Positions 1 to 5,705 of a DNA stretch of 7,016 nt are shown here, piece after piece (positions within the stretch are counted from its first letter, which is position 1; every line of letters starts with the position of its first letter). Location of the stretch: assembly GCA_030597965.1 (NCBI GenBank), contig JAUVQU010000120.1:1-7016 (forward strand), given 5' to 3'. A program made the position numbers and the translations under genes. The notes under the pieces are model-generated. The model saw only the letters and a program-made list of their open reading frames with translations, made no database searches and had not been told where the DNA came from. This DNA is from Cellvibrionaceae bacterium (lineage in GTDB: Bacteria; Pseudomonadota; Gammaproteobacteria; Pseudomonadales; Cellvibrionaceae).

Positions 1-53
1 AGCCGACGCTGTAAGCGATTTTTTTTTATACCCCGAAGTTTTTTATCAGCCAT
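1..53 (-). CDS. 5' end of an unidentified gene (truncated by window edge)
   Basis: An ATG at 53-51 on the minus strand is preceded by GAGG (63-60) with a 6-nt gap, a good ribosome binding site. The frame stays open to the window edge and encodes MADKKLRGIKKNRLQRR, a very basic N-terminus of 17 visible codons. It lies on the same strand as the valine operon but 82 nt beyond that operon's terminator, so it probably belongs to a separate transcription unit. The reading frame contains an A6 and an A9 run on the coding strand. The family cannot be recognised from 17 residues. That it is a gene start at all rests only on the start codon, the binding site and the open frame. Confidence 0.45.
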   Translation of the reverse strand, partial: MADKKLRGIKKNRLQRR

Positions 54-134
54 GATGAACCTCATTACCTAAATTTGCGTTAATAGATCTTTCCAAATAA
101 CGCCAATAAATTCTGTTATTTCGTGATGACAGAT
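54..134 (-). promoter_or_regulatory. leader/promoter region of the left-edge gene
   Basis: This AT-rich spacer separates the valine-operon terminator from the ATG at 53. It should hold the promoter of the left-edge gene, but no convincing -35/-10 pair is visible; the nearest match is a TATTAA-like -10 around 80-85 with a poor -35. A 7-bp inverted repeat, AAATAAC (95-101) with GTTATTT (115-121), has a 13-nt loop and could be an operator or chance in AT-rich DNA. Confidence 0.25.
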
Positions 135-165
135 AAAAAACCCGGACTCAAAAATGAATACCGGG
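135..165 (-). terminator. intrinsic terminator of the valine operon
   Basis: Read on the minus strand, CCCGG (165-161) pairs with CCGGG (145-141). After a single bulged U (160), ATTCA (159-155) pairs with TGAGT (150-146), closing a UUUU loop. Six U residues follow at 140-135. The hairpin begins 30 nt past the mmsB stop codon, the expected place for a rho-independent terminator. No U-run follows on the plus strand, so it acts in one direction. Confidence 0.88.
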
Positions 166-194
166 CTGTTTACCATATAGCTTTAGGGGAGGCT

Positions 195-1109
195 TTAATC
201 CCTAGAGTATAACTGCTGAATACTGGAAAAATCTTTTCCACCGTTGTCTTTAGAGCCAGAGCCGCCACTGCCGCTGTTCTTATGCAGGTTGAACAGGTTT
301 CGAGCTGACGCACCCATCGGAATTGAAGACTTGCTAGCTGTCGCAGCTTCCTGCGCCAAGCCCAAATCTTTCAACATCAGGTCAACCATAAAACCACCCT
401 GATAATCGTTAGACGACGGCACACCATCCATCACTCCCGGTACCGGATTGTACTTTTCCAATGACCAGTTACAGCCAGAACTCTTCAACATGATTTCTGA
501 AAGCACTTTAGGGTCAAGACCGTTATCCATACCCAACTGCAAGGCTTCAGCGGTACCGCTCATATGAATCGCCAACAGCATATTGTTACAGATTTTAGCT
601 ACCTGCCCCGCACCCACATCACCGGCGCGGAAGATGTTGGCACCCATGGCATCTAACACCTCTTTTGAAGTTTCAAAGTTAGCTTCTGTACCGCCAACCA
701 TAAAGGCCAAGGTGCCCGCTGCGGCCGCTGCAACACCACCGGAAACGGGGGCATCAACAAAGTTGAGGCCGCGCTTTTCTGCCTCGGCACCAACACGGCG
801 CGAATTAGCGGGTGCGATGGTGGAACAGTCTAAGATCAACGCGGTGTCAGGAATCACATCCAGCAGCGCATCGCCGTCGATGTAAACACTTTCTACAATG
901 GCTCCATTCGGCAACATGGAAACAATAAAATCAGCGTTTTTCACTGCTTCTTTAGAGCATGTCATTGGCGTACAGCCGGCATCCGCCGCCGTTTTTAAAT
1001 TCGCTTCCATTAGATCAAAGGCGTTCACCTGAAAACCTGCTTTAATCAAATTGACGGCCATGCCGCCACCCATGTTTCCCAAGCCGATAAAGGCAACTAT
1101 TTTACTCAT
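195..1109 (-). CDS. mmsB: 3-hydroxyisobutyrate dehydrogenase
   Basis: A 304-residue NAD(P)-dependent dehydrogenase that should oxidise 3-hydroxyisobutyrate to methylmalonate semialdehyde in valine catabolism, in the cytoplasm. The N-terminal Rossmann domain carries the dinucleotide motif GLGNMG at residues 9-14. The substrate-binding motif DAPVSGG is at 119-125. The catalytic lysine of the beta-hydroxyacid dehydrogenase family is K172 in GQVAKICNN, and the conserved LKD is at 246-248. The C-terminus ends in the family's usual DFSS segment (293-296), preceded by an unusual Gly/Ser-rich stretch at about 279-291. ATG at 1109 follows GGAG (1119-1116) with a 6-nt gap. The gene starts 17 nt after the hydrolase stop, so they are co-transcribed, and a terminator follows. 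It is the last gene of the operon and the last reaction of the set encoded here. Identification is firm at family level and strongly supported by context. Confidence 0.95.
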   Translation of the reverse strand: MSKIVAFIGLGNMGGGMAVNLIKAGFQVNAFDLMEANLKTAADAGCTPMTCSKEAVKNADFIVSMLPNGAIVESVYIDGDALLDVIPDTALILDCSTIAPANSRRVGAEAEKRGLNFVDAPVSGGVAAAAAGTLAFMVGGTEANFETSKEVLDAMGANIFRAGDVGAGQVAKICNNMLLAIHMSGTAEALQLGMDNGLDPKVLSEIMLKSSGCNWSLEKYNPVPGVMDGVPSSNDYQGGFMVDLMLKDLGLAQEAATASKSSIPMGASARNLFNLHKNSGSGGSGSKDNGGKDFSSIQQLYSRD

Positions 1110-1126
1110 GATCTACTCCAAATTTC

Positions 1127-2221
1127 CTACAGATCAAGCAATGGATTTTGTTCCCACGGCTCAATAAATAATGTGTCTACTTCTTCGTGTGTAATTTCTG
1201 CAAAGGTCGCTGGCTGCCATTGCGGATTGCGGTCTTTATCAATCAAAAGAGCACGAATACCCTCCTTAAAATGACCGCGTTTGACACAGTTTACAGACAG
1301 GGTTAATTCCATTTGGAATACACCCTCCAAGGTCAGATCTTTACCGCGATGCAACTGTTCCCAAACTAGATAAGGCGTGATGGGCGCACCAGACGCCAAA
1401 GTGCCAGCAGCTCTAGAGCACCACTTATCGTCGCCTTCATAGGCGGTGATATTCGCAACAACAGTCGACAAGTCTTCACCCGCACAAACGTCATTAATCC
1501 AATCAATATGCGCTTCAACATTACCGGCTGACTTCATTGGCTCGGCCAACGTACTGAAGTGCTGCATTACACCTTCAACGCCACGCTCACACTTCACTTC
1601 GCTCAACGCACTCAATACGTCATTTTTCAACTCTTGCGTAATAAAATAATCCGCCAGTGCAATGTACTGTGCATCGGCCGCATTGATATTGGCGCCTGTT
1701 AAACCCAGGAACAAGCCGGTTTTACCTGGTGTGCGATTGAGGAACCACGTACCGCCCACATCGGGGTACAAGCCAATAGTGATTTCTGGCATCGCCATAC
1801 GAGTGGTTTCTGTCACCACACGATGAGAAGCCCCGCTTAACAAACCTAAACCGCCCCCCATTACAAAACCCGTACCCCAAACCACAAAAGGCTTACCGAA
1901 GGTATGAATCAAATAGTCGAGGCGATATTCCAGCTCAAAGAATTCAGCGCAACTATTGTTCGGCAGCTCTTCACCATAAGCGGCAGAACCTGCGTGCAGA
2001 GCAACTACATCGCCACCGGCACAAAAGGCCTTATCACCAGCACTGTGCAAAAACACTGCCATGATAGTTTCGTCGGCTTGCCACTGCTGCAGCTTTGGAT
2101 AAAGAAGCTCAATCATTCCCAGAGACAGGGCGTTCAAAGACTTCTCAGAATTCATCATGGCCACACCGATTTTTTTACCACCGGCGGCTTCGCGTTCTTC
2201 AAATAACACTAAGTCAGACAT
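1127..2221 (-). CDS. 3-hydroxyisobutyryl-CoA hydrolase (crotonase fold)
   Basis: A 364-residue crotonase-superfamily protein of the HIBCH type, expected to release free 3-hydroxyisobutyrate from its CoA ester. Oxyanion-hole segments are AFCAGGDV (66-72) and GFVMGGGLGL (118-127). The conserved MPEITIGLYPDVGG block (144-157) contains E146 and D154, which correspond to the catalytic Glu/Asp pair of HIBCH. The C-terminal half has APITPYLVWEQL (279-290) and EGIRALLIDKDRNPQW (320-335), features of the hydrolase branch that are absent from simple hydratases of about 260 residues. The open frame reaches a TTG at 2257, but ATG at 2221 is chosen: it has a GAGA-type binding site just upstream and gives the usual MSD-like start. 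An enoyl-CoA hydratase annotation by similarity alone would be the likely error. Product flow from the upstream hydratase to downstream mmsB supports the hydrolase. Confidence 0.9.
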   Translation of the reverse strand: MSDLVLFEEREAAGGKKIGVAMMNSEKSLNALSLGMIELLYPKLQQWQADETIMAVFLHSAGDKAFCAGGDVVALHAGSAAYGEELPNNSCAEFFELEYRLDYLIHTFGKPFVVWGTGFVMGGGLGLLSGASHRVVTETTRMAMPEITIGLYPDVGGTWFLNRTPGKTGLFLGLTGANINAADAQYIALADYFITQELKNDVLSALSEVKCERGVEGVMQHFSTLAEPMKSAGNVEAHIDWINDVCAGEDLSTVVANITAYEGDDKWCSRAAGTLASGAPITPYLVWEQLHRGKDLTLEGVFQMELTLSVNCVKRGHFKEGIRALLIDKDRNPQWQPATFAEITHEEVDTLFIEPWEQNPLLDL

Positions 2222-2259
2222 ATATTTCTCAATTTTCTTTTCGCTTGCAGGCACCAAAA

Positions 2260-2286
2260 GTAGGCCCTTTTAAGGGAGCTCCTACA
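2260..2286. repeat. GTAGG/CCTAC palindromic element
   Basis: GTAGG (2260-2264) and CCTAC (2281-2285) form an inverted repeat enclosing a second one, CCC(2265-2267)/GGG(2274-2276), with AGCT bulged. The right half reads GGGAGCTCCTACA, the inverted version of the TGTAGGAGC signature seen in the other gaps of this window. It lies about 39 nt upstream of the hydrolase ATG. This is a REP-like arm, inverted relative to the element starting at 2303. Confidence 0.55.
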
Positions 2287-2302
2287 ATAAAGCTTCGGAC
2301 CC

Positions 2303-2364
2303 TAGGAGCCAGCCCTGCTGGCGAATATTTTATTCAGCACTTTGGTCGAATAAATTTCGACACC
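2303..2364. repeat. REP-like composite repeat with two hairpins
   Basis: The left part is a TAGGAG head followed by a perfect hairpin, GCCAGC (2308-2313), CCT loop, GCTGGC (2317-2322). The right part has GTCGAA (2345-2350) pairing with TTCGAC (2356-2361) around a 5-nt loop. An alternative 7-bp pairing joins TTTATTC (2329-2335) to GAATAAA (2348-2354). Positions 2303-2329 match 5573-5599 at 25 of 27 bases. Together with the inverted arm at 2260-2286 this resembles a paired REP arrangement (BIME). It sits between the hydratase and hydrolase genes, inside the operon transcript. Confidence 0.7.
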
Positions 2365-2409
2365 ATATAATTTCAAACACCGTTTACTTCGATGTATTGG
2401 CAGTACGTT

Positions 2410-3186
2410 TTAAGCGTTCTTCCAGTCTGGCTTACGCTTCTCTACAAACGCTCCCACACCTTCTTTTTGATCCTGCGTATCCCACAGCCTTACAAACTGC
2501 TCGCGTTCTTTAGCGTAAGAATCAACAATAGATCCGCTGCGTGCGGCTTGGATTAATTCCTTACAAAAACGCACTGAAGTTGGCGACTGCTTTTCAACTT
2601 TAGCGGTTAATTCCAGGGCTTTTTCCAAAGACGTACCGGTTGGTACCACTTCCGATACCAAGCCAATCTCTAAAGCTTTAGCTGACTTCAAGCGCTCACC
2701 TAAAAGGATCATGCGCTTAGCCCACTGCTCGCCGACCAACCAAGAAAGTTGCTGCGAGCCCAATCCGCAAGGCAGCAAACCTACCGAGGCTTCAGGCAAT
2801 GCCATTTGCGCCTGTTCTTCACAAATACGAATATCGCAAGACAGTGCAACTTCCAGACCACCGCCCATGGCGTAGCCGGTAATGGCTGCAATTGACACAC
2901 CATTGTAGTCAGCCAAGGCTTCAAACGCGCCGCCAAAAGCTGCAGAGAACTCAAAAGACAAGCCTTTGTCATCGTGGTTAAAGCGGTTTAAGTCTGCACC
3001 GGCGCTGAAAAACTTTTCACTGTCGCTGGTTACGATTAATGCGTAGTTATCTTTATCTACATTCAACTCACCTACAAGCTGCTTAAGATAGTCCAAGCTT
3101 TCCGGCGTCCACGTATGTGCCGGAGGGTTGTTGAATGTGATAATGGCGGTATGGCCGCGTTTTTCTAATTTCAGTAAATCACTCAT
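2410..3186 (-). CDS. enoyl-CoA hydratase, likely methacrylyl-CoA hydratase
   Basis: A 258-residue crotonase of normal length for enoyl-CoA hydratases. In this operon it should add water to methacrylyl-CoA, giving 3-hydroxyisobutyryl-CoA. FFSAGADL (59-66) and YAMGGGLEVALSCDIRI (105-121) form the CoA/oxyanion sites. Both catalytic glutamates of true hydratases are present: E112 in GGGLE and E132 in ALPEASVGLLP. ATG at 3186 is preferred over the in-frame GTG at 3201 because AAGGAAGA (3198-3191) is a strong binding site with a suitable gap to the ATG, and this site overlaps the longer reading. Its neighbours are the acyl-CoA dehydrogenase 200 bp upstream and the hydrolase 188 bp downstream; both gaps carry repeats. 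Methacrylyl-CoA as substrate is inferred from gene order; the family alone would allow other short-chain enoyl-CoAs. Confidence 0.88.
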   Translation of the reverse strand: MSDLLKLEKRGHTAIITFNNPPAHTWTPESLDYLKQLVGELNVDKDNYALIVTSDSEKFFSAGADLNRFNHDDKGLSFEFSAAFGGAFEALADYNGVSIAAITGYAMGGGLEVALSCDIRICEEQAQMALPEASVGLLPCGLGSQQLSWLVGEQWAKRMILLGERLKSAKALEIGLVSEVVPTGTSLEKALELTAKVEKQSPTSVRFCKELIQAARSGSIVDSYAKEREQFVRLWDTQDQKEGVGAFVEKRKPDWKNA

Positions 3187-3215
3187 GGTTTCTTCCTTCA
3201 CTTTTATGTTTACTC

Positions 3216-3247
3216 GCCGAATTCTTCGGCCTACAAATCGGGGTAGG
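3216..3247. repeat. two adjacent short hairpins upstream of the hydratase gene
   Basis: GCCGAA (3216-3221) and TTCGGC (3225-3230) form a perfect 6-bp stem with a 3-nt loop. CCTAC (3230-3234) and GTAGG (3243-3247) form a second 5-bp stem directly next to it, using the recurring GTAGG/CCTAC signature. They lie in the hydratase mRNA leader, about 30 nt upstream of its ATG, and abut the larger inverted-repeat element to the right. Confidence 0.5.
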
Positions 3248-3386
3248 AGCTTTTATAAAAATAGTAATTTTTGTGGGAGAGCAAGGAAGCGCCGCACGGA
3301 AAACCGCAATTTACATAAGGTAAATGAGGATTTGAGTACGGAACTGACGCGGCTATCGCATAAAAAGTGCATTTTTAAAAAGCTCC
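3246..3386. repeat. 141-bp non-coding element with imperfect terminal inverted repeats (MITE-like)
   Basis: The left end (plus strand from 3246) reads GGAGC, T4, then A5-T, a short spacer and T5. The right end (minus strand from 3386) reads GGAGC, T5, A5-T, GCAC and T5. These are imperfect inverted termini of about 28-30 nt. Each end also folds by itself: AAAAAT (3257-3262) with ATTTTT (3267-3272), and TAAAAA (3361-3366) with TTTTTA (3372-3377). The middle has a perfect ATTTAC (3309-3314) / GTAAAT (3320-3325) hairpin inside GCCGC (3291-3295) / GCGGC (3349-3353). The right end begins at the base after the acyl-CoA dehydrogenase stop codon. No transposase is encoded, so this is at most a non-autonomous or REP-type element. 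Multi-copy status cannot be seen from one window. Confidence 0.6.
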
Positions 3387-4553
3387 TTAGCGGATGGCGT
3401 CTGTGCCGCCTTCCTCTAGAATCCTTCGTGCCGTAATCACGCGCATAATTTCATTGGTACCTTCCAATATCTGGTGCACTCGAGAGTCACGCATGAAACG
3501 CTCAATTGGGTACTCTTTAATGTAACCGTAACCACCGTGCAGCTGCATGGCGTCATTACACACGTTAAAACCAACATCCGTTGCGAAGCGTTTAGCCATG
3601 GCACAGTAAGTGGTTTTATCCACGGCATTTTCATCGAGCTTACTGGCCGCCAGATAAACCATCTGACGTGCGGCAACCAACTCAGTCACCATGTCAGCCA
3701 GCTTGAATTGCAGCGCCTGAAAGCTGGCAATCGGCTTACCGAATTGCTTACGTTCCTGCATGTATGCCTGCGTGTGATTAATACACGCCTGCGCAGCACC
3801 CAGTGAGCAGGTCGCGATATTGATACGACCGCCATCCAAACCTTTCATAGCGATCTTAAAGCCTTCACCTTCTGCACCCAATAAATTAGCAGACGGCACT
3901 CGAACATCTTCAAAAGAAATGGCGCGGGTGGGCTGTGAATTCCAGCCCATTTTGTCTTCATTTTTACCGTAGCTGATACCCGGCAAGTTGGCTGGCACAG
4001 CAAAAGCACTGATGCCACGAGCACCATCTTCTGAAGAACCCGTACGCACCATCAATACCAATACGTCGGTTTCACCGGCACCGGAAATGAACATTTTGCT
4101 GCCGTTGATCACATACTCGTCACCGTCTTTCTTCGCGGTGGTTCGCAGTGAGCCCGCATCGGAACCGGCACCTGGCTCGGTCAAACAGTAAGAACCCAAC
4201 TTGGTCCCCATAACCAATTCGGAACACCACTCATCCTTAACAGGCTGTGTACCCCAGGTCGCTATCATCCAGGTGGCCATATTATGGATTGAGATATAAG
4301 CCGCCGTGGATGTACAGCCAGAAGCCAGCTCTTCAAGAATAACGGCCGTATCTAAACGCCCCAGAGCCATACCGCCAGATTCTTCCGGCGTGTACATACC
4401 CATAAAGCCCAGCTCACCGGCTTTAATAAAAGTCTCTTTAGGAAAGATTTTCTTCTCATCCCACTCGGCGGCATAGGGCGCCATTTCGCCTTGAGCAAAT
4501 GCTCTGGCAGCTTCCTGAAAAGCCTGTTGCTCTTCGTTTAAATTAAAATCCAT
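3387..4553 (-). CDS. acyl-CoA dehydrogenase, likely isobutyryl-CoA dehydrogenase
   Basis: A 388-residue FAD-dependent acyl-CoA dehydrogenase, the usual length for the short/branched-chain group. It is expected to oxidise isobutyryl-CoA to methacrylyl-CoA, passing electrons to electron-transfer flavoprotein. Domains in order are an N-terminal helical domain (about 1-115), the middle beta domain with the first signature CLTEPGAGSDAG (123-134), and a C-terminal helical domain with QERKQFGKPI (266-275) and QLHGGYGYIKEYPIERFMRD (337-356). The catalytic base is E364 in LEGTNEIMR, the position used in ACAD8-like enzymes. The frame opens at GTG 4559, but ATG 4553 is chosen because GAGAAG lies 5 nt upstream of it. 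It is the first gene of the operon and is divergent from the AraC regulator. The isobutyryl substrate is inferred from the crotonases and mmsB downstream; isovaleryl or 2-methylbutyryl substrates are less likely here. Confidence 0.9.
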   Translation of the reverse strand: MDFNLNEEQQAFQEAARAFAQGEMAPYAAEWDEKKIFPKETFIKAGELGFMGMYTPEESGGMALGRLDTAVILEELASGCTSTAAYISIHNMATWMIATWGTQPVKDEWCSELVMGTKLGSYCLTEPGAGSDAGSLRTTAKKDGDEYVINGSKMFISGAGETDVLVLMVRTGSSEDGARGISAFAVPANLPGISYGKNEDKMGWNSQPTRAISFEDVRVPSANLLGAEGEGFKIAMKGLDGGRINIATCSLGAAQACINHTQAYMQERKQFGKPIASFQALQFKLADMVTELVAARQMVYLAASKLDENAVDKTTYCAMAKRFATDVGFNVCNDAMQLHGGYGYIKEYPIERFMRDSRVHQILEGTNEIMRVITARRILEEGGTDAIR

Positions 4554-4669
4554 AACCACTTCTCTTATTGGCTCTAATTTCTTACTGTGGGTAGATGTTT
4601 ATAATTCTCACCAACCCGTTAATTACTTTCGGCTAAGCTCTTTAATCTAAAACAAGCGACACCGTATTT
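4554..4669. promoter_or_regulatory. divergent promoter/operator region between the operon and its AraC regulator
   Basis: This 116-bp region separates the two divergent start codons and must hold the operon promoter and probably the regulator's own. A consensus -10 hexamer TATAAT lies on the plus strand at 4600-4605, with only a weak -35 (TTTCTT, 4578-4583, 16-bp gap). On the minus strand TATAAA (4603-4598) overlaps it, also without a good -35, as is usual for promoters that need an activator. GCTCT occurs at 4571-4575 and 4636-4640 in the same orientation, a possible but weak pair of direct half-sites. No binding site can be assigned with confidence. Confidence 0.45.
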
Positions 4670-5557
4670 ATGAAAAACCTGCCGCCCATCACGTCTAACT
4701 GGCCTTTACCCAAGGAGGGCATTCGCTTCGTGATGCCGCAATCATTATGCGACGCTCTGGCGCATAATCCGCTCAGCGCCAACCTGTACCCAGAGGCCAT
4801 GGGTTACTACCCTCAAGCCGCATCACACCAAATGCAACGCGATACACACACTGGGCACCTACTCATCTATTGCACCGCTGGCCGAGGCACGCTCACCTTG
4901 GAAGGCGCTCACCACCGCATCCGCAGCGGCGATCTTATTTTACTGCCACCGGGTATAGCCCATCGTTACAGCGCGCATCCCAAATACCCCTGGAGTATTT
5001 ACTGGCTTCACTTTGCTGGCGACCTCAGCAACCATTTTGTGCAGCTGCTGAACATGAACACTACGGTTGAGTATATCGGATTACAACCGCGCATCACCTC
5101 GCAACTTGAAGAGCTGTTTATGTTGCGCAACTCCGGTTACGATGCCACCAGTTTTATCCACGGCAGTCATCAGCTCCAGCAAATGCTCAGTCATCTTGCG
5201 CTTATTCTGAGACAACAACGCTCACAGGGCGGCACTCAGATCGATATCGATGATACCCGCTCATTTATGAACGAACACCTGCATGGCCAACTCAGTCTCG
5301 ATGATCTTGCCAAGCACAGCAAGCTTTCTAAATATCATTTTTCAAAGCGCTTTAAGGCACTGACTGGACACTCGCCGATTGAATTTTTTATCCACTTAAA
5401 AATTCAATACGCCTGTCATTTACTGGATTCCAGCACCCAAACAATCAAGCAAGTAGCCGCCTCGCTGGGCTATGAAGACGCTTATTACTTTTCCCGTATT
5501 TTTAAAAAGGTGATCGGGCTATCTCCCGATCAATACAGAAAAAGTAAGCACCGCTAA
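4670..5557 (+). CDS. mmsR: AraC-family transcriptional activator, MmsR-like
   Basis: A 295-residue AraC/XylS-type regulator. The N-terminal half (about 45-120) is a cupin-like ligand-binding domain, with HLLIYCTAGRGTLTLEG (63-79), RIRSGDLILLPPGIAHRY (83-100) and PWSIYWLHFAG (107-117). The C-terminal domain carries two helix-turn-helix units: LSLDDLAKHSKLSKYHFSKR (208-227) and QTIKQVAASLGYEDAYYFSR (257-276), followed by the usual GLSPDQYR. Its position, divergent from the valine genes, and its resemblance to MmsR of Pseudomonas support control of this operon, probably as an activator responding to a pathway intermediate such as 3-hydroxyisobutyrate; the ligand is inferred. The ATG at 4670 has no clear binding site. 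An AAGGAGG lies at 4712-4718, 11 nt before an in-frame GTG (4730) and 14 nt before an ATG (4733), so a start 20 or 21 codons downstream is possible. Confidence 0.85.
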   Translation: MKNLPPITSNWPLPKEGIRFVMPQSLCDALAHNPLSANLYPEAMGYYPQAASHQMQRDTHTGHLLIYCTAGRGTLTLEGAHHRIRSGDLILLPPGIAHRYSAHPKYPWSIYWLHFAGDLSNHFVQLLNMNTTVEYIGLQPRITSQLEELFMLRNSGYDATSFIHGSHQLQQMLSHLALILRQQRSQGGTQIDIDDTRSFMNEHLHGQLSLDDLAKHSKLSKYHFSKRFKALTGHSPIEFFIHLKIQYACHLLDSSTQTIKQVAASLGYEDAYYFSRIFKKVIGLSPDQYRKSKHR

Positions 5558-5570
5558 CAAAAAATATAAC

Positions 5571-5667
5571 TGTAGGAGTCAGCCCTGCTGGCGAATGTTC
5601 GCTTGCATACCCCAGGGCACCCTCTCTTTCTACTTTGCAGAAATTCACCTTGGGGCAAGCTCCTACA
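5571..5667. repeat. 97-bp structured REP-like element between convergent genes
   Basis: The ends are an inverted pair, TGTAGGA (5571-5577) and TCCTACA (5661-5667). Inside, a hairpin GTCAGC (5578-5583) / GCTGGC (5587-5592) with a CCT loop and one G-T pair is followed by a longer broken stem: GCTTG (5601-5605) with CAAGC (5656-5660), and CCCCA (5610-5614) with TGGGG (5651-5655). The whole can fold as a three-way junction. The right arm reads inverted as TGTAGGAGCTTGCCCCA without interruption, so the left arm looks like the same motif with the hairpin module placed inside. It fills the gap between the regulator and the aldehyde dehydrogenase. It may slow or stop transcription from either side, but it has no U-run of its own. 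Confidence 0.7.
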
Positions 5668-5705
5668 CAAAGGCACCTTTAATTTTTCGAGATACCTTCG
5701 GGTTT

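Noticed and set aside
2222..2257. Longer hydrolase starting at TTG 2257
   Set aside because: The added 12 residues have no family support, and the ATG at 2221 has a nearby GAGA binding site and the usual N-terminus.
2095..2370. A plus-strand open frame over the hydrolase start and the 2260-2364 repeats
   Set aside because: It is antisense to a real gene, runs through palindromic repeats, and shows no domain.
3128..3436. A 102-codon plus-strand open frame across the hydratase start and the repeat element
   Set aside because: It overlaps two well-supported minus-strand genes and the inverted-repeat element; its composition follows from those, and no family is recognisable.
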